NCBI GenBank assembly: GCA_029268305.1
Contig: JAJUGE010000006.1
Location: 30,722-94,721, forward strand
Reading direction: 5' to 3'
Length of the DNA stretch: 64,000 nt
From: Alphaproteobacteria bacterium
GTDB lineage: Bacteria > Pseudomonadota > Alphaproteobacteria > JAJUGE01
Under the pieces are notes generated by a model, which did not search any database, was not told the origin of the DNA, and saw nothing but the letters and a program-made list of their open reading frames with translations. Positions 42,042-50,979 of this stretch are shown piece by piece. Positions within the stretch are counted from its first letter, which is position 1, and each line of letters opens with the position of its first letter. A program made the position numbers and the translations under genes.

Positions 42042-45000
42042 GTGAGCCGCTATTCGCTTGGGATCGACATCGGAGGCACGTTTACGGATGTGGTCGTCTA
42101 CGACACCGTCAGCGGCGAGCAGTTCAGCCGCAAGGAGCTGACGACCCACGACGATCCCTCGCGAGGCGTGGTCACCGGCATCGAGAATGCGATCGCCGCC
42201 GGCCGCATTCCGCCCCATGAGGTCGGGCGGGTCGTTCACGCCACGACCCTTTTCACCAACGCTATGATCGAGCGGAAAGGGGCAGTCACTGGGCTGATCA
42301 CGACCGACGGTTTCCGCGACATCCTCGAGATCGGACGCGAGCGGAAGTACGAGCTCTACGACCTCGGCATCGAGAAGCCGACGCCGCTCGTGCCGCGCGA
42401 CATGCGGCTCGAGGTGCCAGAGCGGGTCCTGGTGGACGGGAGCGTATACCGCGACCTCGACGAGGCGGCGGTCCTTCGCGCGGCCGATGCGCTGGTCGAG
42501 GGGGGAGCGGAGTCCATTGCCGTCGTGTTCCTGCACGCCTACGCCAATCCCGCTCACGAGCAGGCTGCCGTGCGTCTGATCGAAGCCCGGCATCCGGGTC
42601 TCTGCGTCAGCGCGTCGAGCGAAGTCGCACCGGAGATCCGCGAATACGAGCGCACCTCCACGACGGTCGCCAACGCCTACATCAAGCCGCTGGCACAGCG
42701 CTACCTGGACTCGCTCGCGCACCAGATCAGGGAGCGGGGCATCCCCGCCCAACTCCTGCTCATGCTCTCGAACGGCGGCCTGACCAACGTCGACGAGGCG
42801 AAGCGGCGGCCGGTGCAGCTTCTCGAATCCGGCCCGGCAGCCGGCGCCCTCGCCGCCGCCCACTTCGGCCGCGACGACGGCGACGGAAACGTGCTCGCCT
42901 TCGACATGGGCGGGACGACTGCCAAGCTCAGCGTCGTTGACGAGGGCAAGCCCCTCGTCGCCTACAGCTTCGAGGCGGCGCGCCAGAAGCGCTTCATGGA
43001 AGGCAGCGGCCTGCCGATCCGCATTTCGACGCTGGAGCTGATCGAGATCGGCGCCGGCGGCGGCTCGATCGCCCGTCTCGACGAAATCGGCCTGATGAAG
43101 GTCGGGCCGGAAAGCGCCGGCTCCGAGCCAGGACCCGCGGCCTATGGCCTCGGCGGCTCACGACCGACCGTGACGGACGCCGACTTCCTCCTCGGCTACC
43201 TGAACCCGGACTTCTTCGCCGGCGGCTCGATGGCGATCGACATGGGGGGCTGCAGAGAGGCGATCGCCGGCCTCGCTGCCGAGAGCGGCCTCACGCCGGA
43301 ACAGACGGCTTGGGGCATCCACGACGTCGTAAACGAGAACATGGCGAGCGCAGCGCGGGTGCACATCGCCGAGCGTGGTAAGGATCCGCGGCGCTACAGT
43401 CTCCTCGCGACCGGCGGCGCCGGACCGGTTCATGCCTATTACGTGGCGAAGAAGCTCGGCCTGAGGCAGGTGATCTGCCCGCCCGCAGCCGGTGTCGCCT
43501 CCGCGCTGGGCCTCCTGATCGCTCCGGCGCGCATCGATCGCGTCGCCACCATCGCGACGGAGATGAACAAGCTGGATTGGACCGCCTTCGAGGATGCCTA
43601 CGGTCGGCTGGAACGGGAAGCGAAGGAGATCGTCGCCGAAACCGGCCTCGACGCCGCGAGCGCCACGGTGCAGCGCCTCGCGGACATCCGCTATGTCGGG
43701 CAGGCGTTCGAGGTCGTGGTCGAGCTGCCGCCGGGACCATACACCGCAGCATCGTCCGCGGCTCTGACCGAAGCGTTCGAGCGAAGCTATCTTGAGAAAT
43801 TCACCCGAACGCCGCCGGCCGTGCCGGTCGAGATCATCAATATCCGCGTCACCGTCACCGCCGAAGTGGCCGGCACGGACGTGTCGATGGAGGCCGCCGA
43901 AGCGTCAGACAGACCGGCGCTCAAAGGGCGGCGCCCCGCATTTTTCCCCGAGTTCGGGGAGCGCGTGGAGACGCCGGTCTACGACCGGCTCGCCTTGCGT
44001 CCCGGTGAGGAATTGGAAGGGCCGGCCATCCTGGAGGAGCGTGAATCGACCTTCATCGTCGGCCCCGGCGCGCGCTTCCGCGTCGCCACTACCGGCAATG
44101 TCGTCGTCACCATGCCCCGTCAGGAGGAGCAGCCCTCGGCCGGGCGATCCGCCTTCGACGCCGTGACGTTGGAGGTCATTTGGACGCGCATGATCTCGGC
44201 CGTCGACGAGGCGGCGAAGACGCTGCAACGGACCTCCTTCTCGACGCTGGTGAACGAGTCGAACGACTTCGCCTGCGTGCTCACGGATGCGGAAGGACAG
44301 TCGCTCGTCCAGAACACCGAGAGCATCCCCTCCTTCATCGGCAGCCTTCCGGTGACGGTGAAGCATTTCATAGAGACGATCGGGCTCGACAACATGAGGC
44401 CCGGCGACTTCCTCGTGACCAACAATCCGTGGGTCGCGACCGGGCACCTGAACGACGTCTCGATCGCCAAGCCGATCTTCCGCGGCGGTCGCATCGTCGG
44501 CTTTGCCGCGAGCACTGCCCATGTGCCGGATATCGGCGGCAAGGTGCGCTCGGTCGAAGCGCGGGAAGTGTTCGAGGAAGGCTTCCACATTCCGGCCATG
44601 AAGCTGATCGACGACGGGAAGCCGGACGCCACCCTGTTCAAGCTGCTTCGCGCGGCGGTGCGGACTCCCGACCAGACCGAAGGTGACATCTGGGCTCAGG
44701 TGACTGGGCTCAACCTGATGGAGCAGCGTCTCCAGGACCTCATGGGCGAGTACGGCATGACCAACCTCGCCGGCTTCGCTTCGGAGATCCACGGGCGCTG
44801 CGAGCGCGCTATGCGTGAAGCGACGGCTCAGATCCCAGACGGCACCTATACGTGCGAGTTCCAGACAGACGGCTTCGAGGAGCCGTTCGTCTACCGCACG
44901 GCGGTGACGATCGCCGGCGATCGCATCCACGTCGACTATACCGGCACCTCGCCCCAGGTGGACCGGGCCATCAACTGCACGATGACCTACACCTTCGCGA

Positions 45001-45746
45001 TGAGTGCGTATGCGCTGAAATGCGCGCTCCTGCCGGCACTTCCGAACAACGAAGGCATCTTCCGCTGCGTCGAGGTGAGCGCGCCCGCCGGCACGTTGGT
45101 CAACCCGACCTTCCCGGTCGCGGTCGGCGGTCGCATGGCGACCGGCCATTATCTGCCGACCGCCATCTTCGGTGCGCTCGCCGACGTGATCCCGGACCGG
45201 GTGATCGCGCCCTGCGGCTCGCCGCTCTGGAGCATCATCCAGACCGGCGTGCGGCCGAACGGCAAAACCTACGCGAACGTGCTGTTCTTCAACGGCGGCA
45301 TGGGCGCCACACCCCAGGCCGACGGACAGAGCTGCCTGGCCTGGCCGAGCAACGTCTCCAACGTCCCGATCGAGCTTGTGGAGCGTAACAGCCCGCTCTT
45401 CTTCCACCGCAAGGCGATGCGTCCCGACAGCGGCGGCCGCGGCCGCTATCGCGGCGGCCTCGGCCAGGACATCCTGCTGGAGAGCCGCTCCGACACGAAT
45501 ATCGGCATCATCTTCATGGCCGAGCGTTGCAAGTTCGCCGCTCCCGGCCTGAGGGGCGGGAGCGATGGCGGTCTCGGCATCGTCGAGATCGATGGTAAGC
45601 CGGCGGACTATCGCGTCAATCATGTCCTCGCGAAGGGACAGACGATCCGTCTCGCCACCCCCGGCGGTGCCGGCTACGGCTCGGAGAACGAGCGGAGTCC
45701 GGAAGCCCGCGACCGGGACCGGCTTCGAGGATACGTGTCGGCATAG
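42042..45746 (+). CDS. fused hydantoinase/oxoprolinase (HyuA-HyuB)
   Basis: A 1234-residue fusion of the two hydantoinase/5-oxoprolinase subunits. Residues 1 to about 690 are the HyuA part: GIDIGGTFTDVVVYD phosphate loop, later FDMGGTTAKLSVVDEG and GGGSIARLDEIG. From about 700 the HyuB part begins (FDAVTLEVIWTRMISAVDEAAK) and includes NNPWVATGHLNDVSIAKP and GGRGRYRGGLGQDILLE. ATP-dependent cleavage of cyclic amides (5-oxoproline, N-methylhydantoin) or acetone/acetophenone carboxylation are known reactions. The start is GTG with GGAG upstream. It begins a run with an SDR and two DctP receptors. Confidence 0.9.
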   Translation: MSRYSLGIDIGGTFTDVVVYDTVSGEQFSRKELTTHDDPSRGVVTGIENAIAAGRIPPHEVGRVVHATTLFTNAMIERKGAVTGLITTDGFRDILEIGRERKYELYDLGIEKPTPLVPRDMRLEVPERVLVDGSVYRDLDEAAVLRAADALVEGGAESIAVVFLHAYANPAHEQAAVRLIEARHPGLCVSASSEVAPEIREYERTSTTVANAYIKPLAQRYLDSLAHQIRERGIPAQLLLMLSNGGLTNVDEAKRRPVQLLESGPAAGALAAAHFGRDDGDGNVLAFDMGGTTAKLSVVDEGKPLVAYSFEAARQKRFMEGSGLPIRISTLELIEIGAGGGSIARLDEIGLMKVGPESAGSEPGPAAYGLGGSRPTVTDADFLLGYLNPDFFAGGSMAIDMGGCREAIAGLAAESGLTPEQTAWGIHDVVNENMASAARVHIAERGKDPRRYSLLATGGAGPVHAYYVAKKLGLRQVICPPAAGVASALGLLIAPARIDRVATIATEMNKLDWTAFEDAYGRLEREAKEIVAETGLDAASATVQRLADIRYVGQAFEVVVELPPGPYTAASSAALTEAFERSYLEKFTRTPPAVPVEIINIRVTVTAEVAGTDVSMEAAEASDRPALKGRRPAFFPEFGERVETPVYDRLALRPGEELEGPAILEERESTFIVGPGARFRVATTGNVVVTMPRQEEQPSAGRSAFDAVTLEVIWTRMISAVDEAAKTLQRTSFSTLVNESNDFACVLTDAEGQSLVQNTESIPSFIGSLPVTVKHFIETIGLDNMRPGDFLVTNNPWVATGHLNDVSIAKPIFRGGRIVGFAASTAHVPDIGGKVRSVEAREVFEEGFHIPAMKLIDDGKPDATLFKLLRAAVRTPDQTEGDIWAQVTGLNLMEQRLQDLMGEYGMTNLAGFASEIHGRCERAMREATAQIPDGTYTCEFQTDGFEEPFVYRTAVTIAGDRIHVDYTGTSPQVDRAINCTMTYTFAMSAYALKCALLPALPNNEGIFRCVEVSAPAGTLVNPTFPVAVGGRMATGHYLPTAIFGALADVIPDRVIAPCGSPLWSIIQTGVRPNGKTYANVLFFNGGMGATPQADGQSCLAWPSNVSNVPIELVERNSPLFFHRKAMRPDSGGRGRYRGGLGQDILLESRSDTNIGIIFMAERCKFAAPGLRGGSDGGLGIVEIDGKPADYRVNHVLAKGQTIRLATPGGAGYGSENERSPEARDRDRLRGYVSA

Positions 45747-45819
45747 CGAATGATTTGTCACCTTCGCGATCCCGTGCTGAACTGCCCCGACAAAGCTCGC
45801 AAACAGCCGGAGAAGAAGC

Positions 45820-46746
45820 ATGACGAAGCCATTGGAAGGTAAGGCCGCCGTCGTGACCGGTGGCGGTCGTGGCGTCGGGCGGGCCATCGCGATCGATCTC
45901 GCGGCACACGGCGCGCGCGTGGTCGTGAACGACATCGGCGCCGCCCGCGATGGCGGCGGCACCGACCAGACGCCCGCGGAAGAGGTCGTGGCGACGATCC
46001 GCGAGGCCGGCGGCACCGCGATCGCCAATTACAATCCGATCGACGACTACAACGGCGGCGGCCAGCTCGTGCAGGCCTGCGCCAACGAGTTCGGCAGCAT
46101 CGACATCCTCGTCAACTGCGCCGGCGTCCTGCGCGAGCGCATGATCTGGAACATGAGCGAGGACGATTGGGATACGGTGATCCGGGTCCACCTCAAGGGC
46201 CACTACAACACCTGCCACCACGCGGCGAAGCTGATGCGCACGCAGCGCTCCGGCGTGATGATCAACGTGTCGTCCACGGCCTGGCTCGGCACTGTCGGCC
46301 AGTCCAACTATGGCGCCGCCAAGGCGGGGATCGTCGGACTGACCCGAGCCCTGGCGCGCGAGCTCGGTCGCTACGACGTTCGGGTGAATGCCCTGTGCCC
46401 CTCGGCCGCGACACGAATGACTCTGGACGAAGGCGTGATCAACGGGATGAGGAAGCGGCTCGAAGCGGGGCTCATATCGCAGGAACGGTTCGAGCGGTTC
46501 ATGGAAATGCCGGGGCCGGAGTTCGTGCCGCCGATCGTCACCTATCTGGCCAGTGACGAAGCGAAGCATGTGACCGGCAAGGTCTTTTATGCGAGCAAAG
46601 GAAAGATCGCGATCTTCACAGAGCCGGTTGAGCTACATTCTATCCACAAGGGAGACGACGGCCTGTTCACGTTCGAAGAGCTGAAGAGCATCGCGCCGTC
46701 GTCTCTGCTCCAGGACTATGTCAGTCCAGTTCCGAAGCAGTCCTGA
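45820..46746 (+). CDS. short-chain dehydrogenase (SDR) of the multifunctional-enzyme type
   Basis: A 308-residue classical SDR: cofactor loop VTGGGRGVGRAIAIDL with VVVNDIGAARDGGG (NAD preference), LVNCAGVLRERMIWNMSEDDWD, catalytic Ser in INVSSTAW and Tyr/Lys in SNYGAAKAGIVGLTRAL. The sequence is closest to the (3R)-hydroxyacyl-CoA dehydrogenase part of peroxisomal multifunctional enzyme 2. The C-terminus is extended by about 50 residues compared with short SDRs. GGAGAAG precedes the start. The DctP pair follows after about 100 bases. Confidence 0.92.
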   Translation: MTKPLEGKAAVVTGGGRGVGRAIAIDLAAHGARVVVNDIGAARDGGGTDQTPAEEVVATIREAGGTAIANYNPIDDYNGGGQLVQACANEFGSIDILVNCAGVLRERMIWNMSEDDWDTVIRVHLKGHYNTCHHAAKLMRTQRSGVMINVSSTAWLGTVGQSNYGAAKAGIVGLTRALARELGRYDVRVNALCPSAATRMTLDEGVINGMRKRLEAGLISQERFERFMEMPGPEFVPPIVTYLASDEAKHVTGKVFYASKGKIAIFTEPVELHSIHKGDDGLFTFEELKSIAPSSLLQDYVSPVPKQS

Positions 46747-46850
46747 CTTTGGAATCGACAGGATAATATAAGAGGAGCAGACTTCTCCTCGGAGACGAGC
46801 CCGAAGAGGCCGCTCCATGTTCAAGAGGCTGAACAAAGAGGAGACGTCTC

Positions 46851-47882
46851 ATGAGGCGTATGAACGGCGCCGCCATCTTGGCGGTCGCCGCCGCTTGTGC
46901 ATTCCCGATCGGCGAAGCAAACGCGGCGGAAAAAATCACCTGGAACATCTCGATTTTCGGTAATCCTCGTGCCGTAACAGCCGGAATCGAGGCGATACGC
47001 GACATCGTCACGGAAAAGACCGGCGGAAACTTCGAATTGAACCTCGCCTACGGCGAGACCTTGTCTCCCGCGAAGGAGAATATCGACGCAGTCAAGATCG
47101 GCGCGGTAGAGGGGGCGCAATATTGTCAGTCCTACGCGCCGGGCAAGACGCCCACCTGGACGGTGCTCGACCTGCCCTTCCTGCCGTTGCCGACGAGCGA
47201 GTCGATCGTGGCCGTGCACGAGGCGTTCTACAAGAACGAGACGGCGCTGGAGGACATGTCGCGGTGGTACGCCATGCCGTATCACTCCACCATGCTGCCG
47301 CAATACGAGTTCATGGGTGCCGGGAACCCGCCGATGAAACTCGAAGACTGGAAAGGATTGCGCGTGCGCGCGCTCGGTGGCCTGGGCGAGGCCATGAAGA
47401 AGCTCGGCGCGATCCCCACCACGGTACCCGCGCCGGAAGTGTATACGGCGCTGGAGCGCGGCATGGTCCAGGCGGCTTCCTTTCCGTTCGCCTACGCGCA
47501 TGGCGCCTACAGGCTGCACGAGGTGTCGAACTGGCATACGTCGAACATGGCTCTGGGCACCGTCGGCTGCCTCTACATCTTCGGCACTCAGCCCTGGGAG
47601 GCATTGCCGGACGAATACCGGCAGATCCTGCTTGACGCGAAGCCGGCGGGCTACGAGGCGCTGAAGAAGGCGTACAAGGCGGGCGACGACGAATACCTGC
47701 CGGAATTCCGCGAACGAGGTCTCGTCGCGATCACCTACTCCGACCAAGAGATCGAGCGTTTCCGCGAAGTCGCGGGTCGGCCGGTCTGGAATGCGTGGGT
47801 GGAGGAGATGGAGCAGAAGGGCGTTCCCGGTCGGGACCTCCTGGACTTCGTCCTTGCCACGGCACAGAAGGCCGGCACCTGA
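46851..47882 (+). CDS. DctP-family TRAP transporter receptor, copy 1
   Basis: A 343-residue periplasmic receptor of TRAP transporters. A signal peptide (MRRMNGAAILAVAAAC..., cleavage near ANA-AE) is followed by a DctP-type fold: YGETLSPAKENIDAVKIGAVEG, DLPFLPL, LEDWKGLRVRALGGLGEAM and the key Arg-containing block of the ligand pocket in RVRALGG. Such receptors usually bind carboxylates through an Arg. No DctQ or DctM gene is present in the window, so its membrane partners must be elsewhere. GAGGAG stands before the start. Ligand unknown. Confidence 0.9.
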   Translation: MRRMNGAAILAVAAACAFPIGEANAAEKITWNISIFGNPRAVTAGIEAIRDIVTEKTGGNFELNLAYGETLSPAKENIDAVKIGAVEGAQYCQSYAPGKTPTWTVLDLPFLPLPTSESIVAVHEAFYKNETALEDMSRWYAMPYHSTMLPQYEFMGAGNPPMKLEDWKGLRVRALGGLGEAMKKLGAIPTTVPAPEVYTALERGMVQAASFPFAYAHGAYRLHEVSNWHTSNMALGTVGCLYIFGTQPWEALPDEYRQILLDAKPAGYEALKKAYKAGDDEYLPEFRERGLVAITYSDQEIERFREVAGRPVWNAWVEEMEQKGVPGRDLLDFVLATAQKAGT

Positions 47883-47925
47883 TCGGATCCGGATACGCCC
47901 ACGATCTGATGCACCAGTAACATTC

Positions 47926-47959
47926 CGGCCCGGGACGAACGCAGTCCCGGGCCGCTTTT
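47926..47959 (+). terminator. Rho-independent terminator between the DctP genes
   Basis: An 11-bp perfect stem CGGCCCGGGAC / GTCCCGGGCCG with loop GAACGCA is followed by CTTTT, 44 bases after the first receptor stop. It should end transcription of copy 1, so copy 2 needs its own promoter in the remaining 118 bases. Confidence 0.85.
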
Positions 47960-48077
47960 CGGCTCCTGGTCCGGCAATAGGCCAATCGACAGCGGAAATC
48001 GACGCGGGCAGACTTCACGCGCCGAGTGAGCGGCTATTGCCGTTCACCTGCACAATAACCGGATAGGGAGCATCTCG

Positions 48078-49106
48078 ATGAAACGCCAGAACGGATTGAC
48101 TTTGGCAGGCATTGTCGCCTGCACCGCCTTGGCAACCGGCGCGAGCGCGGCAGAGAAGGTTACCTGGAATCTTTCGGTCTGGGGAAACGCGCGGGCGGTC
48201 ACGGCCGGCATCGAGAAGATGCGGGACGATATCGCAGAGAGGACCGGCGGCAACTTCCAGATCAACATCGGGTACGGCGAGACCCTGTCTCCCGCCAAGG
48301 AGAACATCGACGCGATCAAGATCGGTGTCATAGAAGCGGCGCAGTTCTGCCCGTCCTATGGCCCCGGCAAGGTCCCAGCCTGGACCGTGCTCGACCTGCC
48401 GTTCCTGCCGACGCCCACTCTCGATGCAGAGATCGCGGTGCACGAGGCGTTCTACGACAATGAATACGCAAAGAAGGACATGGCACGGTGGGGCGCGAAA
48501 CCGCTCATGTCGACTGCGCTACCGCAGTACGAGTTCATGGGCACCGGCAAACCGCCGACCGAGCTGGAGGACTGGAAGGGCCTGCGGGTGAGGGCTCTCG
48601 GCGGCATCGGCGACGCCATGATCCAGCTCGGGGCGATCCCGACGACCGTCACGGCGCCCGAAATTTACACCGGTCTGGAGCGCGGCATGTTTCAGGCCGC
48701 CTCGTTCCCCTTCTCCGACTCGTTCGGAGCCTTCCGGCTGGATGAAGTCTCCAACTGGTACACCTACAACATGCATGTCGGCACGCTGGGCTGTCAGTTC
48801 GTCATGAGCGAGGCGGCATGGGAAAACCTGCCGGCCGAATACCAGCAACTCCTGATGGAGGCAAAGCCGGGTGCCTACGAAGCGCTGAAGGCCGCCTATA
48901 AGGCGGGCGACGATGAATACGTCCCCCGTTTCGACAAGCGCGGATTGACCCGGATCGTGTACACGCCGGAACAGATCGAGAAGCTGCGCGAGATAGCCGC
49001 AAAACCGGTGTGGGAAGCCTGGATCAAAGAAGTCGACGCCAAGGGCATACCGGGACAGGAACTGCTCGATTACGTCCTCGAGGCCGCGAAAAAGGCGGGC
49101 AGCTGA
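48078..49106 (+). CDS. DctP-family TRAP transporter receptor, copy 2
   Basis: A 342-residue paralogue of the preceding receptor, sharing YGETLSPAKENIDAIKIG, VLDLPFLPTPT, YEFMGTGKPP and LEDWKGLRVRALGGIGDAM. Signal peptide cleavage is likely near SA-AEK. The two are similar over their whole length but clearly diverged, so an older duplication than the TctC pair. It has its own ribosome site (GGGAG) and lies behind a terminator, so the copies are probably regulated separately. No TRAP membrane subunit lies nearby. Confidence 0.9.
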   Translation: MKRQNGLTLAGIVACTALATGASAAEKVTWNLSVWGNARAVTAGIEKMRDDIAERTGGNFQINIGYGETLSPAKENIDAIKIGVIEAAQFCPSYGPGKVPAWTVLDLPFLPTPTLDAEIAVHEAFYDNEYAKKDMARWGAKPLMSTALPQYEFMGTGKPPTELEDWKGLRVRALGGIGDAMIQLGAIPTTVTAPEIYTGLERGMFQAASFPFSDSFGAFRLDEVSNWYTYNMHVGTLGCQFVMSEAAWENLPAEYQQLLMEAKPGAYEALKAAYKAGDDEYVPRFDKRGLTRIVYTPEQIEKLREIAAKPVWEAWIKEVDAKGIPGQELLDYVLEAAKKAGS

Positions 49107-49117
49107 CGAGCCGGACC

Positions 49118-49143
49118 GGCGGGCGGTTCAAACCGCCCGCCTT
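49118..49143 (+). terminator. GC-rich terminator hairpin after DctP copy 2
   Basis: A 10-bp stem GGCGGGCGGT / ACCGCCCGCC with loop TCAA follows the receptor stop by 11 bases and ends in only two T. It lies between two convergent genes and is probably the end signal of the receptor gene. Confidence 0.55.
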
Positions 49144-49163
49144 CGCCGCTCGCGGCCGCGGCA

Positions 49164-50885
49164 TCATCCGCCAGCCGGCACGATGCAATCGGCCGCGTCG
49201 CCCGCCTGCCGCGGCGGCGGCTCCCGGTTCGTCTCCGGCGCTTTCAGGAACTCGATCAGGGCAAATCTCTCCGCATCCGAAAGCGGTGGACCGATGACTC
49301 CCTCTCCGGATCCATCCCGGAACTCGTGCCCGGCGTTGGAATTGCCGGGCAGCGTCGTGTCGAACCTGAACGAGTCCTCGAACGGACCGGTCTCGTAGCC
49401 CATGTGCACCGGATCATAGCGGTAGGTCCCCACATGGAAGACCTTGTCCCGCTCCTCGGCCGGCAACAGTAACTGGTACATGTTCGGCACCGACCCGTTA
49501 TGCAGATATGGCGGGCTCGCCCAGACTCCGTCCAGAGGCTTTGCCTTGTAGGCAAGTGGCGCGCGCCATTCATTCTCGCGACAGCCGTTCATCCTGACGC
49601 GCTCGGCTTCAGGGATGCCGAGCTCGTCGTACTTGCGCTCGATCACCTTGGTCGTCACGACCTCGAGCGCTCTGGCCGCAGACACGGTCCCGAGGCCGAG
49701 GTCGCCGGTATCGACGGTGCGTTCGGCGAAATTGGTTGCCGCTTTGTCGTCGGTGCCGATCTTGTCCAGCGGCACCGTGATCATCCGCCTTCCGAGATTG
49801 CCGAACCGATCGACCTCCCGCCACGCCGGATCGTGACATCCGGCGCAACGAGCCTCGTAGAGGGCCTTCCCCTGTCGCCACTTCTCGCGATCTATCCGTC
49901 CGAGGATTTCTTCTGGCCAAGGGGGCGGTTTCAGCTTCTGCAGGATCCGCTCCATCCGGTCGATTTCTGCGAGGCGAACGGTCGAGGCGTACAGATCATC
50001 CTCCGTACCGCCCGGCGGGATCTTCAACGTGACGAGCGCCCGCACCCCCAGCGCCTCGGCGACGTTGCGCGCCATCGGCTGATGGATGGAAGCGTTGTAT
50101 TGTACCCAGTCATAGCTCCAGATGTCCCAGAGAGAAGGAAATCTCACCGGAGCATCGGCTTTGCGGTAGTTCGCCGGTGAAATTCCCGTCCCGAACACGA
50201 GGTTTCCGCCTCGGCCGAGCGCGTCGGTTCGGCCAGGTCCCTCGGCGACGGGATAGAGCCCGAGGTCGCGGTTGATATTCTGCTGATCCTTGACCCGGTC
50301 GATGACGGAATCGACATCTTCGCGCAAGCTTGCTCGCTCCGCCTCCGAATGGTCGTCGCCCAGAACCTTGTCGGCGAATCGATTGAATTTCGTCGGCAAC
50401 AGGCGGGTGATCGCGAGCGACCTGAACAGCGACGTGAGAAACTGGTCGGTATCGACCAGCGAGGCTCCGCCGTCGATCCGGACACCGATGGTGCCGGTGT
50501 TGATCTGGCCGGTGTGACAGGCAGCGCAAGTGAAGCCGACGAAGGCGTCCCCGGTTTCCGAATCGACGTCCTTGGCGAAACCAACCGGAAGCCCGTTCGG
50601 GTTGTGGTCGCTTCGCTCGCTCGGCAGAAAGCCGAAGCGCGCGAGGTTCTGCGGAGAGGCGAACGGCTCCCGATTATTGGACTGCTCCAGGGCCATGAAC
50701 CATTCATAGTTCATGATCCGTGTGCCCTGGCTGTAGTGGTAGAGGCGCTGCCTTTCGTCGGTGGAAATCCCCTGGTCGAGATATCGGACACCTTCCACTC
50801 GCCGATGCTCGGCCAGTTCGGTCGGCGCGCAGGCGAACATGACGAAGCCCGCAAGCAGCGCCGACGCTTTCCTGAAATGCCGCAT
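49164..50885 (-). CDS. dihaem c-type cytochrome, cytochrome c peroxidase/RoxA-like lipoprotein
   Basis: A 573-residue protein with two haem c sites: CAACH (Cys120, His124) and CAGCH (Cys347, His351). The signal region ends in MFACAP, a lipobox-like sequence, so it is probably membrane-anchored in the periplasm. Near the C-terminus GVWASPPYLHNGSVPNMYQLL and YDPVHMGYE match dihaem peroxidase/MauG and the rubber-oxygenase-like RoxA branch. The length is far above a classic cytochrome c peroxidase (about 350) and close to RoxA-type proteins. Peroxide reduction or oxidative cleavage of an organic polymer or diene are possible. The start at 50885 follows GGAGGGGG. Confidence 0.85.
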   Translation of the reverse strand: MRHFRKASALLAGFVMFACAPTELAEHRRVEGVRYLDQGISTDERQRLYHYSQGTRIMNYEWFMALEQSNNREPFASPQNLARFGFLPSERSDHNPNGLPVGFAKDVDSETGDAFVGFTCAACHTGQINTGTIGVRIDGGASLVDTDQFLTSLFRSLAITRLLPTKFNRFADKVLGDDHSEAERASLREDVDSVIDRVKDQQNINRDLGLYPVAEGPGRTDALGRGGNLVFGTGISPANYRKADAPVRFPSLWDIWSYDWVQYNASIHQPMARNVAEALGVRALVTLKIPPGGTEDDLYASTVRLAEIDRMERILQKLKPPPWPEEILGRIDREKWRQGKALYEARCAGCHDPAWREVDRFGNLGRRMITVPLDKIGTDDKAATNFAERTVDTGDLGLGTVSAARALEVVTTKVIERKYDELGIPEAERVRMNGCRENEWRAPLAYKAKPLDGVWASPPYLHNGSVPNMYQLLLPAEERDKVFHVGTYRYDPVHMGYETGPFEDSFRFDTTLPGNSNAGHEFRDGSGEGVIGPPLSDAERFALIEFLKAPETNREPPPRQAGDAADCIVPAGG

Positions 50886-50979
50886 CCACCCCCTCCACAC
50901 TACGATTCAGCACCGGCTGTCGCCGGCCTCATCACCCACAGGCTATAGTGCCGTAGTCTCTAGCTAAGGGAAAAGCGGT

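Noticed and set aside
43905..46028. 707-codon open frame opposite the hydantoinase gene
   Set aside because: It lies across the hydantoinase and SDR genes, both with full family motifs; the translated product shows no domain.
46771..46790. GAGGAG / CTCCTC hairpin before DctP copy 1
   Set aside because: Only 6 base pairs built from ribosome-site-like sequence; likely chance.
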